From contig NZ_JACBNX010000003.1 in assembly GCF_013403875.1 (NCBI RefSeq), forward strand, positions 62,001-126,000: 64,000 bases of DNA, given 5' to 3'. A program made the position numbers and the translations under genes. The stretch is from Burkholderia guangdongensis. GTDB taxonomy: Bacteria; Pseudomonadota; Gammaproteobacteria; Burkholderiales; Burkholderiaceae. Positions 56,485 to 64,000 of this stretch are shown here, one piece after another. The notes below the pieces were generated by a model that saw only the letters and a list, made by a program, of their open reading frames with translations, had not been told where the DNA came from and ran no database searches. Position 1 is the first letter of the stretch. Each line of letters opens with the position of its first letter.

Positions 56485-57363
56485 TCACGCGTCCAGCATC
56501 CTCAACGCTTCCACGAGGCTCGTTTTCATCCGGTTGAACGATACCGCGAGCGACGCGATCTCGTCGCCGCCGCGCACCGGAAATTGCGCGTCTTCGAGCT
56601 TGCCGAGGCTCGCTTCGTCGGCCGCGCGCGAGAGCGTCTTGAGCCGCCGCGTGACGAGAAAATGCACCATCAGATTCAGCGCGATCATCACGCACACGAA
56701 CACCGCGGCGAACGACGCCATGAACGTGCGCCATACGCTGCGCGCCTGCTCGAGCGGCAGCGACATCGGCACGGACACGATCTGCGCGCCGATCGTTTCG
56801 TGCATTGGCCAGTTGAAGCCGTTCGCGGGGCCGTACTTGTCGAGCAGGGTTCGCGGCGCGGCGGCCGGTGTGCTGTGGCACTCCATGCACTTGCCCGAAT
56901 CGACGCGCGTCGGCCGCGCGATGTAGAGGCTGAGCCCCGACGGCGTGTCGCGCTCGCCGATCACCTCGGGCAGGTCCGGGTGGTCGTGCAGACGCCGGAT
57001 CACGTCGCTTTCCCAGTCCGTCGCGCGGTCGCGCGGATTGGTCGGATTGAGCATCGCGTGCTTGTACGAAAAGCCCGGGATCGACTTCTGGATCGCGAGC
57101 AGGCTTTCGACCGCCGAATACGCGGGGATCGACTGCGGGATGAACGTGTACTTGATCTGCGTGGCGAGCAGCGGCGTCACCTGTTCCGACGTGTAGTTGT
57201 GCACCGCCGTCGCGGTTTCGATCATCAGGTCGGCGTCGTGCACCGTTGCCTGGACGGCGTTCTGCTGCAATACCCGGTCGGCGACGATGCCGGTGGCGAC
57301 GAAACCCACCGCGAAGACGGCGACGAACGCCAGATTGAACTTCAGGGTGAGTGACACGTTCAT
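56485..57363 (-). CDS. DUF3365 (Tll0287-like) haem-type sensor with HAMP domain
   Basis: A 292-residue membrane protein: first helix (LKFNLAFVAVFAVGFVATGIVA), a periplasmic domain with KCMECHSTP (a c-type haem CxxCH motif, near residue 165), second helix (TFMASFAAVFVCVMIALNLMVHFLV), then a HAMP-like segment (RRLKTLSRAADEASLGKLEDAQFPVRGGDEIASLAVSFNRMK). It ends there with no kinase or cyclase output domain. The start at 57361-57363 has CGGAG 6 nt upstream. It probably signals to the kinase encoded downstream, perhaps reporting redox state. Confidence 0.88.
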   Translation of the reverse strand: MNVSLTLKFNLAFVAVFAVGFVATGIVADRVLQQNAVQATVHDADLMIETATAVHNYTSEQVTPLLATQIKYTFIPQSIPAYSAVESLLAIQKSIPGFSYKHAMLNPTNPRDRATDWESDVIRRLHDHPDLPEVIGERDTPSGLSLYIARPTRVDSGKCMECHSTPAAAPRTLLDKYGPANGFNWPMHETIGAQIVSVPMSLPLEQARSVWRTFMASFAAVFVCVMIALNLMVHFLVTRRLKTLSRAADEASLGKLEDAQFPVRGGDEIASLAVSFNRMKTSLVEALRMLDA

Positions 57364-57462
57364 GAAGGCTCCGATCGTCGACGCGGTGTCCACATGCTCC
57401 GTTGCAATCGCGCGCGCGTCAATGAGCAGTGATAGCGAGAGCGCGCGGTGCGCGGTGCGCTG

Positions 57463-58344
57463 TTATCGCGGTGGCGGGTGCAGGACCGGACGCCATTCGG
57501 GCAGCGCGTGCAGATGGGCATCGACCTCCGAGCGAAACTCCGGCGCCTTCAGGCGCGGCGTGAACCGCCTGACGAACGTGCCGCGCACGCTCACGCTGCT
57601 CGTCAGCCAGTCGGCCACGTCGGCGTAATCGACGGCGCGCAGTGCCGCGGGCAATTCATGGCGGCTCGCGACGCGGCCGGATACGGCGACGAGCGAATCG
57701 CGAAAGCCCACCGGCATCCGAGCGACGAATTCCGTCGATGGGCGCGGCAGCACATGCAGCGGACCATCGGGCGCGCGCTCCGCGTACTGGCCGGCACGCA
57801 GCGTCAGTGCGCTCGCGTGGCCCGCGTCGTGAATCGGGAGAGTCAACGCATCATCGCCAGCTTCCGCGAATATCGCGACGCTTTGTGTGACGGCCGTCAC
57901 AACGATCGACCAGGGCGCGCCGTTCATCGGCTTGATGCTGACGCCCGGCATGTCGATCGACAGCGATGGCAGCGGCGCCGCAGCGCCGGCCACGCGACCG
58001 ATCTTCAGCCAGCCGCTCAGCATCGCGATTCGTACGGGCGTCGCGGCGGTGTCGCGGGTCGCCATGGAAGTGGCGAGCAGCACTCGCGTTTGCGGTCCGA
58101 GCGCGATCAGCGTCCCCGCGCCGTCCTCCAGTTGGGCGGACTTGCCGTCGTCGGTTTCGATGATGTCGTCGTCGCGCAGCCGTGTGCCCTCGCCCGCGCG
58201 ATACAGCGACGCACCGCGAATCACCGTCACCGGGCCATCGGCGAACGCGAGCACGAGTTCCGCATGGGCGAGCGGTGTGACCAGCGCGAGGCACGCCACG
58301 GTGCAGCGTGCACAGAAGCGGCGGAGGGTTGAGTCGAAGGCCAT
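57463..58344 (-). CDS. FecR-domain periplasmic protein
   Basis: A 293-residue exported protein with a signal peptide (MAFDSTLRRFCARCTVACLALVTPLAHA) and the FecR-type strand pattern VTVIRGASLYRAGEGTRLRDDDIIETDDGKSAQLEDGAGTLIALGPQTRVLL (residues about 37-88). It lacks the N-terminal cytoplasmic anti-sigma part of classical FecR, so it is a stand-alone binding protein. The C-terminus is not in a known domain. First gene of the operon; 99 bp separate it from the DUF3365 sensor. Confidence 0.85.
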   Translation of the reverse strand: MAFDSTLRRFCARCTVACLALVTPLAHAELVLAFADGPVTVIRGASLYRAGEGTRLRDDDIIETDDGKSAQLEDGAGTLIALGPQTRVLLATSMATRDTAATPVRIAMLSGWLKIGRVAGAAAPLPSLSIDMPGVSIKPMNGAPWSIVVTAVTQSVAIFAEAGDDALTLPIHDAGHASALTLRAGQYAERAPDGPLHVLPRPSTEFVARMPVGFRDSLVAVSGRVASRHELPAALRAVDYADVADWLTSSVSVRGTFVRRFTPRLKAPEFRSEVDAHLHALPEWRPVLHPPPR

Positions 58345-58559
58345 GTGGGATCGTCAGTCTGGTGAAGGCAGTGTCCGCCGCGCGATGCAGCTCCCCGCCT
58401 GCGCGACGTCTGCCATCGCGGAAGGTTATCACTGTCCGAAATCGCCATGCCTGATGGATGCCCGCAAATCATCATGGACGTTGGCCCACGCTCACCTATT
58501 CTTGATAACGGACCGGTGGGTCCGTTGAATGCATGCCAAGCCGAAAGGAGACTTGAACA

Positions 58560-58865
58560 ATGAAGATGCTACTGACGGTCGAAATCCCTCATGAACCCTT
58601 CAACTCGCTTGTCAGAGATGGGAAAGCGGGCGCGATTATTGGACGTATCCTGGAAACGATCAAGCCGGAGGCGGTGTACTTTACCGAGCACGATGGCATG
58701 CGCGGCGGGATCTTCCTGGTCGATATACAAGATTCATCGGAGATTCCGGCTTTTGCCGAGCCGTTTTATCTCAACTTCCAGGCCAACTGCAAGTTCCGCC
58801 TGGTGATGAGCCCGGAGGATCTGCAAAAGGCCGGCCTGGACGAACTGGGCAGGAAGTGGGCGTAA
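58560..58865 (+). CDS. Small conserved protein (often mislabelled panthothenate synthetase)
   Basis: A 101-residue protein: [50 protein letters not shown], then an alpha/beta ending in [21 protein letters not shown]. Small ferredoxin-like (stress-responsive dabb/DUF3303-like) folds are likely. The common database name panthothenate synthetase has no visible support. GGAG lies about 9 nt before the ATG. It is 176 bp upstream of azoR on the same strand. Confidence 0.75.
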   Translation: MKMLLTVEIPHEPFNSLVRDGKAGAIIGRILETIKPEAVYFTEHDGMRGGIFLVDIQDSSEIPAFAEPFYLNFQANCKFRLVMSPEDLQKAGLDELGRKWA

Positions 58866-59014
58866 GACCCGGGGCAAGCCAACGCCCGGATGAAAGCGGC
58901 GCGATGCCCCCCCTTTTAGCACCGTCCATTGTTCTATTGCAGCAACGATTCGTTGTCGGCGGATGGCTTGCTCGAAGCGCGGCAAAAAAACACAATGCTT
59001 TCCACCTGCGCAAG

Positions 59015-59122
59015 ATTGCGCGCCTGAGACCCGAAGCCGCCATGACCAATATCCTGCAACTCTTGCGCGACATTGTGCGCCCGAGACCCGAACCCACCCC
59101 CGTCACCACGATCCTGCAGATC
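59015..59122 (+). repeat. Diverged tandem duplication covering the azoR start
   Basis: ATTGCGCGCCTGAGACCCGA at 59015 returns as ATTGTGCGCCCGAGACCCGA at 59072, and ATCCTGCA at 59051 returns at 59111. The left copy (59015-59062) carries the ATG, the right copy (59072-59122) has GTC at that place. The period is 57 nt on the left and 60 nt on the right, so one codon differs in length. Confidence 0.7.
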
Positions 59123-59701
59123 AATTCCGCGGCCCGCTCGCAAGGCGCGCAGTCGACGCTGCTCATCAACGAATTGACTGACAAGCTGCGGCAATCGAAG
59201 TCCAATGCGAAGGTTGTCACGCGCAACCTCCAGGCCGAGCCGCTGCCGCACCTCGACGACGCCGTGCTCGGCGCGTTCTTCACGCCGGCCGAGCAGCGCA
59301 CGCCGGAACAGCAGGCCATCGCGGCGCGCAGCGAAGCCCTGATCGCGGAACTGCAAGCCGCGGACGTCATCGTGATCGGCGCGCCGATGTACAACTTCGG
59401 TGTCTCGTCGCAACTCAAGACCTACTTCGACTGGATCGCGCGTGCGGGCATTACCTTCCAGTACACCGAGAACGGCCCGGAAGGCCTCGTGAAGGGCAAG
59501 AAGGTGTTCGTGGTCTCGGCGCGCGGCGGCCTGTATCAAGGCACCCCGTATGACACTCAGACGCCGTACCTGAAGTCGTTCCTCGGCTTCCTCGGCATGA
59601 CCGACGTGAGCTTCATCTACGCCGAAGGCCTGAACATGGGCCCGGATGCGGTGAGCACCGCGCTTGCGGGCGCGCGCGAGGCGATCGCCGTCGCCGCGTA
59701 A
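59042..59701 (+). CDS. azoR: FMN-dependent NADH azoreductase with extended N-terminus
   Basis: A 219-residue flavodoxin-fold quinone/azo reductase: [30 protein letters not shown] begins the normal AzoR sequence, and [39 protein letters not shown] and [11 protein letters not shown] are diagnostic. Normal AzoR starts at or near MTTILQIN, but here about 21 extra residues ([21 protein letters not shown]) precede it, arising from the duplication at 59015-59122. The GTC at the usual start place cannot initiate, so the upstream ATG 59042 must be used. Confidence 0.9.
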   Translation: MTNILQLLRDIVRPRPEPTPVTTILQINSAARSQGAQSTLLINELTDKLRQSKSNAKVVTRNLQAEPLPHLDDAVLGAFFTPAEQRTPEQQAIAARSEALIAELQAADVIVIGAPMYNFGVSSQLKTYFDWIARAGITFQYTENGPEGLVKGKKVFVVSARGGLYQGTPYDTQTPYLKSFLGFLGMTDVSFIYAEGLNMGPDAVSTALAGAREAIAVAA

Positions 59702-59764
59702 GTCCGCTTCGGCGCTCCGCAGCGGGCGCCGCCATGCAATAACGCCACGACGGTGAGTCATATA

Positions 59765-59788
59765 CAGTAAAACTGTACAGTTTTACTG
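59765..59788. promoter_or_regulatory. Perfect 24-bp palindrome upstream of the MarR gene
   Basis: The arms CAGTAAAACTGT and ACAGTTTTACTG are exact inverses without spacer; outside them ATA/TAT also matches loosely. It ends 21 bp before the MarR start and most likely overlaps the promoter of the MarR/MFS pair. It is the expected kind of operator for MarR autoregulation. Confidence 0.75.
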
Positions 59789-59809
59789 CGTATATGCTAT
59801 CGTCAGCCC

Positions 59810-60262
59810 ATGACGCCCCCCTCCTCCCCGCTCGACACCGCGCAACTCGTCGCACTGGCCGGCGAGCTGCGCATTTCGCTGAGCAAGCTGATGCGGCGCC
59901 TGCGCGAACAGGCGCGTCCGAACGACCTGACGTCGTCGCAGAAGTCGGTCCTCCTGCGTCTCGACCGTGACGGCCCCGCCACCGTCTCCTCGCTCGCCCG
60001 CGCCGAAAGCGTGCGTCCGCAGTCGATGCGCGTCACGGTCGCCGCACTGGAAGCGCTGGGCGCCATCAGCGGCAAACCCGATCCGACCGACGGACGGCAA
60101 ACCCTGATCGCACTGACACCCGGCTTCCGGAAAGCGCTCCAGGCCAACCGGGCCGCGAAGGACGACTGGCTGTTCCGCGCGCTGCAGGTGCAACTCTCGT
60201 CGCGGGAACAAGCCGAACTCGCATCCGCCGTGAATCTGCTGCAGCGGCTCGCGGATTTCTAG
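59810..60262 (+). CDS. MarR-family regulator
   Basis: A 150-residue winged-helix regulator: LTSSQKSVLLRLDRDGPATVSSLARAESVRPQSMRVTVAALEALGAISGKPDPTDGRQTLIALTPGFR contains the recognition helix and the wing (DPTDGRQ). Helices at both ends make the dimer. It is followed 15 bp later by an efflux-type MFS gene, so it is probably a repressor released by a drug or phenolic compound, acting on the palindrome at 59765-59788. Confidence 0.9.
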   Translation: MTPPSSPLDTAQLVALAGELRISLSKLMRRLREQARPNDLTSSQKSVLLRLDRDGPATVSSLARAESVRPQSMRVTVAALEALGAISGKPDPTDGRQTLIALTPGFRKALQANRAAKDDWLFRALQVQLSSREQAELASAVNLLQRLADF

Positions 60263-60277
60263 GCCCCGTCGACGAGC

Positions 60278-61510
60278 ATGTTCCGTTCGCTGAGAAGCTT
60301 CAACTACCGCGTCTGGGCGGTCGGCGCGCTGATCTCCAACGTCGGCACGTGGATCCAGCGCACCGCGCAGGACTGGCTCGTCCTCACGCAGCTCACGCAC
60401 CACGACGCGTCGGCCGTCGGCACGGTGATGGCGCTCCAGTTCGGGCCGCAGTTGCTGATGCTGCCGTGGACCGGCTACGCGGCCGACCGCTTCAACCAGC
60501 GCCGGATGCTGATCGCCACGCAGGCGCTGATGGGTGCGCTCGCGCTGGCGCTCGGCGCGCTGACGGTTACCGGCATCGTGCGGCTCTGGCATGTGTATGT
60601 GTTCGCGTTCCTGTTCGGCTGCGCAGCGGCGTTCGACGCGCCGGTGCGCCAGATCTTCGTCGCCGAGCTGGTCGGCGATGCGGAATTGCCGAACGCGGTC
60701 GCGCTCAACTCGACGTCGTTCAACGCCGCGCGAATGATCGGCCCCGCATCGGCCGGCCTGATCATCGCGTCGGTCGGCACCGGCTGGGCGTTCCTGATCA
60801 ACGGCATCAGCTTCGTCGCGGTGCTGGTATCGTTGTCGATGCTGCGGGTCGCCGATCTGCGTCCGAACGCGCGGGCGCATCGCGCGCGCGGCAGCCTGCT
60901 CGACGGTTTTCGCTATGTCTGGAATCGCCCGGACCTGAAGGCGATCCTGGTGATGCTGTTCCTGATCGGCACGTTCGGGCTGAACTTCCCGCTCTACATT
61001 TCGACGATGGCGGCCGGCGTGTTCCATACCGATGCGCGCGGCTACGGGATTCTGTCGTCGTGCATGGCGGTCGGCACGGTATCCGGCGCGCTGCTCGCGG
61101 CCGGCCGCGCGCGGCCGCGGTTCGGACACCTGTGGATCGGCGCGGCGATGTTCGGAGTCGGCTGCACGCTGGGCGCGATCTCGCCGAACTACTGGCTGTT
61201 CGGTGCCGCGCTCGTCGTGACCGGCGTCGCCGCGCTGACGTTCACGAACGGGACCAACAGCCTGATGCAGCTATCGACCGAGCCGGCGATGCGGGGACGC
61301 GTGATGGCGCTGCGGATGGCGATCGCGTTCGGCGGCACGCCGCTCGGCGCGCCGATCGCGGGCTGGGTCGCGAACCACCTTGGCCCGCGCTGGGCACTCG
61401 GCGTCGGCGCGGCTTCCGGCTTCGCCGCGGCGGCGGTCGCGACTTACGCGCTCGCGAAAGAGGTCCACCGATCGCCCGGGCAGGACGCGCCCGGGCGTCA
61501 AGCTCATTAG
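60278..61510 (+). CDS. MFS efflux transporter (DHA3/EntS-like)
   Basis: A 410-residue transporter with about twelve helices: RSLRSFNYRVWAVGALISNVGTWIQRTAQDWLVLTQLT at the N-terminus and GYAADRFNQRRMLIATQALM between helices 2 and 3 are typical of the EntS/DHA3 group. AFDAPVRQIFVAELVGDAELPNAVALNSTSFNAARMIGPASAGLI is also family-specific. It lies in an operon with the MarR gene, so drug or toxic compound export is likely. Its stop overlaps the end of the convergent gene at 61507 by 4 nt. Confidence 0.9.
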   Translation: MFRSLRSFNYRVWAVGALISNVGTWIQRTAQDWLVLTQLTHHDASAVGTVMALQFGPQLLMLPWTGYAADRFNQRRMLIATQALMGALALALGALTVTGIVRLWHVYVFAFLFGCAAAFDAPVRQIFVAELVGDAELPNAVALNSTSFNAARMIGPASAGLIIASVGTGWAFLINGISFVAVLVSLSMLRVADLRPNARAHRARGSLLDGFRYVWNRPDLKAILVMLFLIGTFGLNFPLYISTMAAGVFHTDARGYGILSSCMAVGTVSGALLAAGRARPRFGHLWIGAAMFGVGCTLGAISPNYWLFGAALVVTGVAALTFTNGTNSLMQLSTEPAMRGRVMALRMAIAFGGTPLGAPIAGWVANHLGPRWALGVGAASGFAAAAVATYALAKEVHRSPGQDAPGRQAH

Positions 61511-62574
61511 CAGATGGCGGAACCTTCTACCTGGATGACCTGCGTTAATCCGCCGTGTGTGACTTTGATCGTGCCGCTCTCGTCCTGCTGGTCCAATTCC
61601 TGATGTGCTTTCCCCGCTTTGAGCGTTTCAACGACCCAGGTTGTTTTCTGGGTGTCGGCAAACGTCCGTGCCGCGCCTGAAGCGCCGACGAGATGCAGGA
61701 CGATTAGCTTGCCGTCGATGCGAATGAACCCCGTTGCACCGCTTTGCACGCCATCCTCCCGGAAGATGGGCAGATCTGAACTGCCCTGGATACGGGACAA
61801 CTCCACGATGCAGCCGTCAATATCGCCGTCCTTCTGCTGCAAGCCGGTGATTTGGAAGGATCGCGACCCCTCTTCATCACCTGCGCTCGAGGACAGCTGA
61901 CGATCGGCTTTAAGGCGTCGCAGTATTTCTCCACGCTCCGCGATCAGCACGTGATCCGAGTTTTCGCCCCTGTCGTAACGTTTGGCTGTCCGATAGGAGA
62001 ACCTCTTTCCATATTGATTCGTTGCAGGATCAAACGCCCATGCGTCGACTTCGAAGAAATGTTGTCCGAAGTGATCTTCTCCCTTGCCCCAAATAAAATC
62101 CGCCCGGACAAATAGCGGATACGGCGATACTTCCGGCACATTCCACATCGCGCGATCCGCCATCTCCGTCTCGGTCATTTCAGGCATCAGATTCTCGATC
62201 TTCCCGCCCGCGCCATAACGCAAGACCGCCACTCGCTCCAGCATCCCGCTGCCGCCGGCGGAGAACATCCCCGAGAAGAAAACCCACGCCCCGCCCGACG
62301 AAAGCGGCAATCGTTCAGATCGTGGTTTGAGTCCAAACTGATAGAGGCTACTTTGGGAGCCCGGTATATGGGCGGGTGGCATCTCGAAGCATGACGCACC
62401 GTTGGGCAGCGGACAGAGCTTCACGCCGGATAGCGGAAACCCATCGGCATCCAGCTTTCCCTCTGCTTGCGTGTAGTGCGGAAATGCAAGCTCGCTCGAT
62501 GCCGCGTGAACATCGGCGATGCCGATGATAGAAAAGCCCAGGAGCACCCCGAGCGTCTTCAAAACCCACTTCAT
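61507..62574 (-). CDS. Exported protein of unknown function
   Basis: A 355-residue protein with a signal peptide (MKWVLKTLGVLLGFSIIGIADVHA), then ELAFPHYTQAEGKLDADGFPLSGVKLCPLPNGASCFEMPP. It has four cysteines including a final IC, and beta-rich segments such as HFFEVDAWAFDPATNQYGKRFSYRT. No domain was recognised. The start at 62572-62574 has GGAG 8 nt upstream. The gene is visibly less GC-rich than the MFS gene, which suggests it is a recent addition. A second unknown gene lies upstream on the same strand. Confidence 0.7.
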   Translation of the reverse strand: MKWVLKTLGVLLGFSIIGIADVHAASSELAFPHYTQAEGKLDADGFPLSGVKLCPLPNGASCFEMPPAHIPGSQSSLYQFGLKPRSERLPLSSGGAWVFFSGMFSAGGSGMLERVAVLRYGAGGKIENLMPEMTETEMADRAMWNVPEVSPYPLFVRADFIWGKGEDHFGQHFFEVDAWAFDPATNQYGKRFSYRTAKRYDRGENSDHVLIAERGEILRRLKADRQLSSSAGDEEGSRSFQITGLQQKDGDIDGCIVELSRIQGSSDLPIFREDGVQSGATGFIRIDGKLIVLHLVGASGAARTFADTQKTTWVVETLKAGKAHQELDQQDESGTIKVTHGGLTQVIQVEGSAIC

Positions 62575-62650
62575 GCATCTCACTCCATTATGATTTCGTT
62601 GATGAGCGTCTCTCACGCCGTTTGGAATGCGGATACTACTGGAGCGCCCT

Positions 62651-62680
62651 CGCCGACGCCGACGCCGACGCCGATGCCGA
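62651..62680. repeat. Hexanucleotide tandem repeat
   Basis: Four perfect copies of CGCCGA followed by one TGCCGA, in the 126-bp gap between two minus-strand genes. Copy number may vary between strains. Confidence 0.7.
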
Positions 62681-62700
62681 TGTCAAGTAAGAGGTGTCGT

Positions 62701-63192
62701 TTATGTTCGGCCCGAACAGGAGTGCGCACGCACCGTTTCCGGATTGACCGGGCTATGTCCAGGGACGATCTGCATCATCACGAGTGCAGCATGTTCCCCA
62801 TCCGGCACCGACCAAATCATCATCGCAGTCAGATCGTCGCCCTTCGATGATTTCAGCCACCGGACCATTCGCACTTGTTGCGGAAAGCATGTCGTCGCAC
62901 CGACGATGTCCTCGGTGATCGACCCGTAACGATCAAAGGTCTCGCTCATTGCATCGACGGCCTGTTTGCGTGCAACGGCCTTCTTTGCAACGTCAGCGAA
63001 ACTGTCGTAGATGGCGTCGAACTTCCCGCTGTTGAATCGTTGAATGACAACTGCTTCAGCCGAGTCAGAGGCTGCTTTGTCGTCCGCGAAGTATCCGAAG
63101 TGAATCTTGAGCTTCAAGAGCAGCCCAATACTGAGCAGCACGGCTATCGCCACTGCGATCTTCCATTTCCCGCCTTTTATTGCAATCGTCAT
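62701..63192 (-). CDS. Membrane-anchored protein of unknown function
   Basis: A 163-residue protein with one N-terminal membrane helix (KWKIAVAIAVLLSIGLLLKL, about residues 9-28) and a periplasmic domain DDKAASDSAEAVVIQRFNSGKFDAIYDSFADVAKKAVARKQAVDAMSETFDRYGSI, which resembles DUF3887-like or DUF4019-like domains (strand-helix with a Phe-Gly-Asp pattern). That link is uncertain. The start at 63190-63192 is preferred, since the upstream extension is low-complexity. Low-GC composition is shared with the neighbour at 61507. Confidence 0.68.
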   Translation of the reverse strand: MTIAIKGGKWKIAVAIAVLLSIGLLLKLKIHFGYFADDKAASDSAEAVVIQRFNSGKFDAIYDSFADVAKKAVARKQAVDAMSETFDRYGSITEDIVGATTCFPQQVRMVRWLKSSKGDDLTAMMIWSVPDGEHAALVMMQIVPGHSPVNPETVRAHSCSGRT

Positions 63193-63452
63193 TTTTTCTC
63201 GTTTTCTCAACGCCTCGGAGGCCAAAGCATACAACAACGATTGAACCGGAGATTCAAGTCGACCGAGCGTGCCGTGCGCCGTGCGCCGTGCGCCGATAAA
63301 TAACCGATGGAACGACGCGACGAGACGTCCGGCGGCAATATCATCCGAAGTGGTAGTCAGCGAATCGGCAATTGAATTCGTCGCCGAGTACACTTTCGCA
63401 AGTGGGCTTTTGCGTCGCCGATTGCCGACACTCACGCATTCATGTTGGATGC

Positions 63453-63628
63453 CACAACGTCGCCAACGCGCAAGCAATCGACGACGTGACGCAACAGGCG
63501 AGGCAGGCGCTCGGTGCGTGAAGCCTGCCGGAAAAACCTTCTGGGGCGGCTACTCCGGCTATTTTCAGGATCCTGACGGCCATCGTTGGGAGATCACCTT
63601 CAATCCCGATCTGATTCCCGACGACTGA
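63453..63628 (+). pseudogene. Decayed glyoxalase/VOC gene fragment
   Basis: The last 35 or so codons read VKPAGKTFWGGYSGYFQDPDGHRWEITFNP, the C-terminal half of a VOC-fold glyoxalase-type protein. The preceding segment HNVANAQAIDDVTQQARQALGA is in another frame and stops with TGA at 63519-63521, just where the conserved frame takes over. So there is at least one frameshift. The N-terminal half of the protein cannot be found; the 260 bases to the left hold no gene. Confidence 0.7.
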
Positions 63629-63671
63629 CGATCGACTTCGCCGCCGGCCGCCTCCGTGGACGGCCGCCCCG

Positions 63672-64000
63672 TCATATTTCGACGCGCGAACCCACTTCGA
63701 TCACCCGGTTCGCGGTCAGCTTGTAAAAGGCCGCCGGATTGCCGATGTTGTGCGACATCACGCTGAACACCCGTTCGCGCCACACCGGCATGCCCTTGCC
63801 GCCGGCCACCACGGTCGCATGACTGAGGAAATAGGACACCTGCGCCGGATCGACCACCAGGCCCTTCGGCTCGCAGTCGCGCAGCGCTTGCGGCAGGCTG
63901 GGTTCGTCCTTGAAGCCGTAAGTCACGACGATCCCGTAGCAGTTGTGGCTCATCGGCGTGATCGTCACGCGCTGATCGCGCGACACATACGGCACGTCCC
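63672..64000 (-). CDS. kup: Kup potassium uptake protein, C-terminal part (cut by window edge)
   Basis: About 109 codons of the cytoplasmic tail of a Kup/HAK potassium transporter: GIVVTYGFKDEPSLPQALRDCEPKGLVVDPAQVSYFLSHATVV, then MPVWRERVFSVMSHNIGNPAAFYKLTANRVIEVGSRVEI. This is the standard C-terminus, ending in VEI as in other proteobacterial Kup proteins. The membrane part lies beyond base 64000. Confidence 0.92.
   Translation of the reverse strand, partial: DVPYVSRDQRVTITPMSHNCYGIVVTYGFKDEPSLPQALRDCEPKGLVVDPAQVSYFLSHATVVAGGKGMPVWRERVFSVMSHNIGNPAAFYKLTANRVIEVGSRVEI

Overview
The window is a high-GC chromosomal stretch of a beta-proteobacterium, most likely Burkholderia and probably the B. 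cepacia complex. This rests on the strong G/C third-position bias, the abundance of LysR/AraC/TetR/MarR regulators, an OmpC-type Burkholderia porin, a ChoXWV choline transporter with an internal AraC gene, and family-typical small proteins. It carries no rRNA or tRNA, no complete insertion sequence, no CRISPR array and no clear prophage. Nearly everything is metabolic, transport or regulatory accessory chromosome.

Layout from the left: a choline ABC transporter operon with an embedded GlxA/AraC-type regulator (1-3.7 kb); a translationally coupled DUF2339/DUF3999 membrane pair (4.5-9.2 kb); a BrnT/BrnA toxin-antitoxin pair (9.4-9.9 kb); an amine/polyamine-type cluster with a PotF-like binding protein, an FAD amine oxidase, a divergent LysR and an M20 amidohydrolase with a structured leader (10-15 kb); an FMN reductase; the leucine/isovalerate catabolic operon liuABCD with a divergent TetR regulator and two matching operators (15.9-22.6 kb); a possible structured RNA (22.6-22.9 kb); an FdhF/YdeP-type molybdo-oxidoreductase followed by a cyanide-insensitive-type bd oxidase and a bestrophin (23.2-28.9 kb); a MocR-type regulator, a LysR gene and a porin (28.9-33 kb).

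The region from 33 to 49.3 kb is a mosaic: an uncharacterised protein, a GNAT enzyme, a cold-shock gene with a small neighbour, a tiny secreted peptide, a GSU2403-type nucleotidyltransferase behind four copies of a TTACCCAC box, an aromatic-acid transporter with a ring-cleavage dioxygenase, a quinone oxidoreductase with a LysR gene, two aldo/keto reductases with a LysR gene, an RhlE helicase and a YeiH/LysR pair. From 49.5 to 54.7 kb lies a quinate/shikimate catabolic block (AroE-like dehydrogenase, fused 3-dehydroshikimate dehydratase, BKACE enzyme, MHS transporter). From 55 to 58.3 kb a Ser/Thr kinase, a haem-type DUF3365 sensor and a FecR-domain protein form a probable envelope-signalling operon. 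The right end has an azoreductase with a duplicated N-terminus, a MarR/MFS operon behind a perfect 24-bp palindrome, two exported or anchored unknowns, a decayed VOC gene and the 3' end of kup.

The less explained signals are the leader of the M20 hydrolase, the multi-stem RNA candidate upstream of the molybdo-enzyme, the four-box array at the nucleotidyltransferase, and the kinase/DUF3365/FecR operon whose kinase carries a duplicated 47-residue module. All are inferences from reading sequence; no database search was possible.
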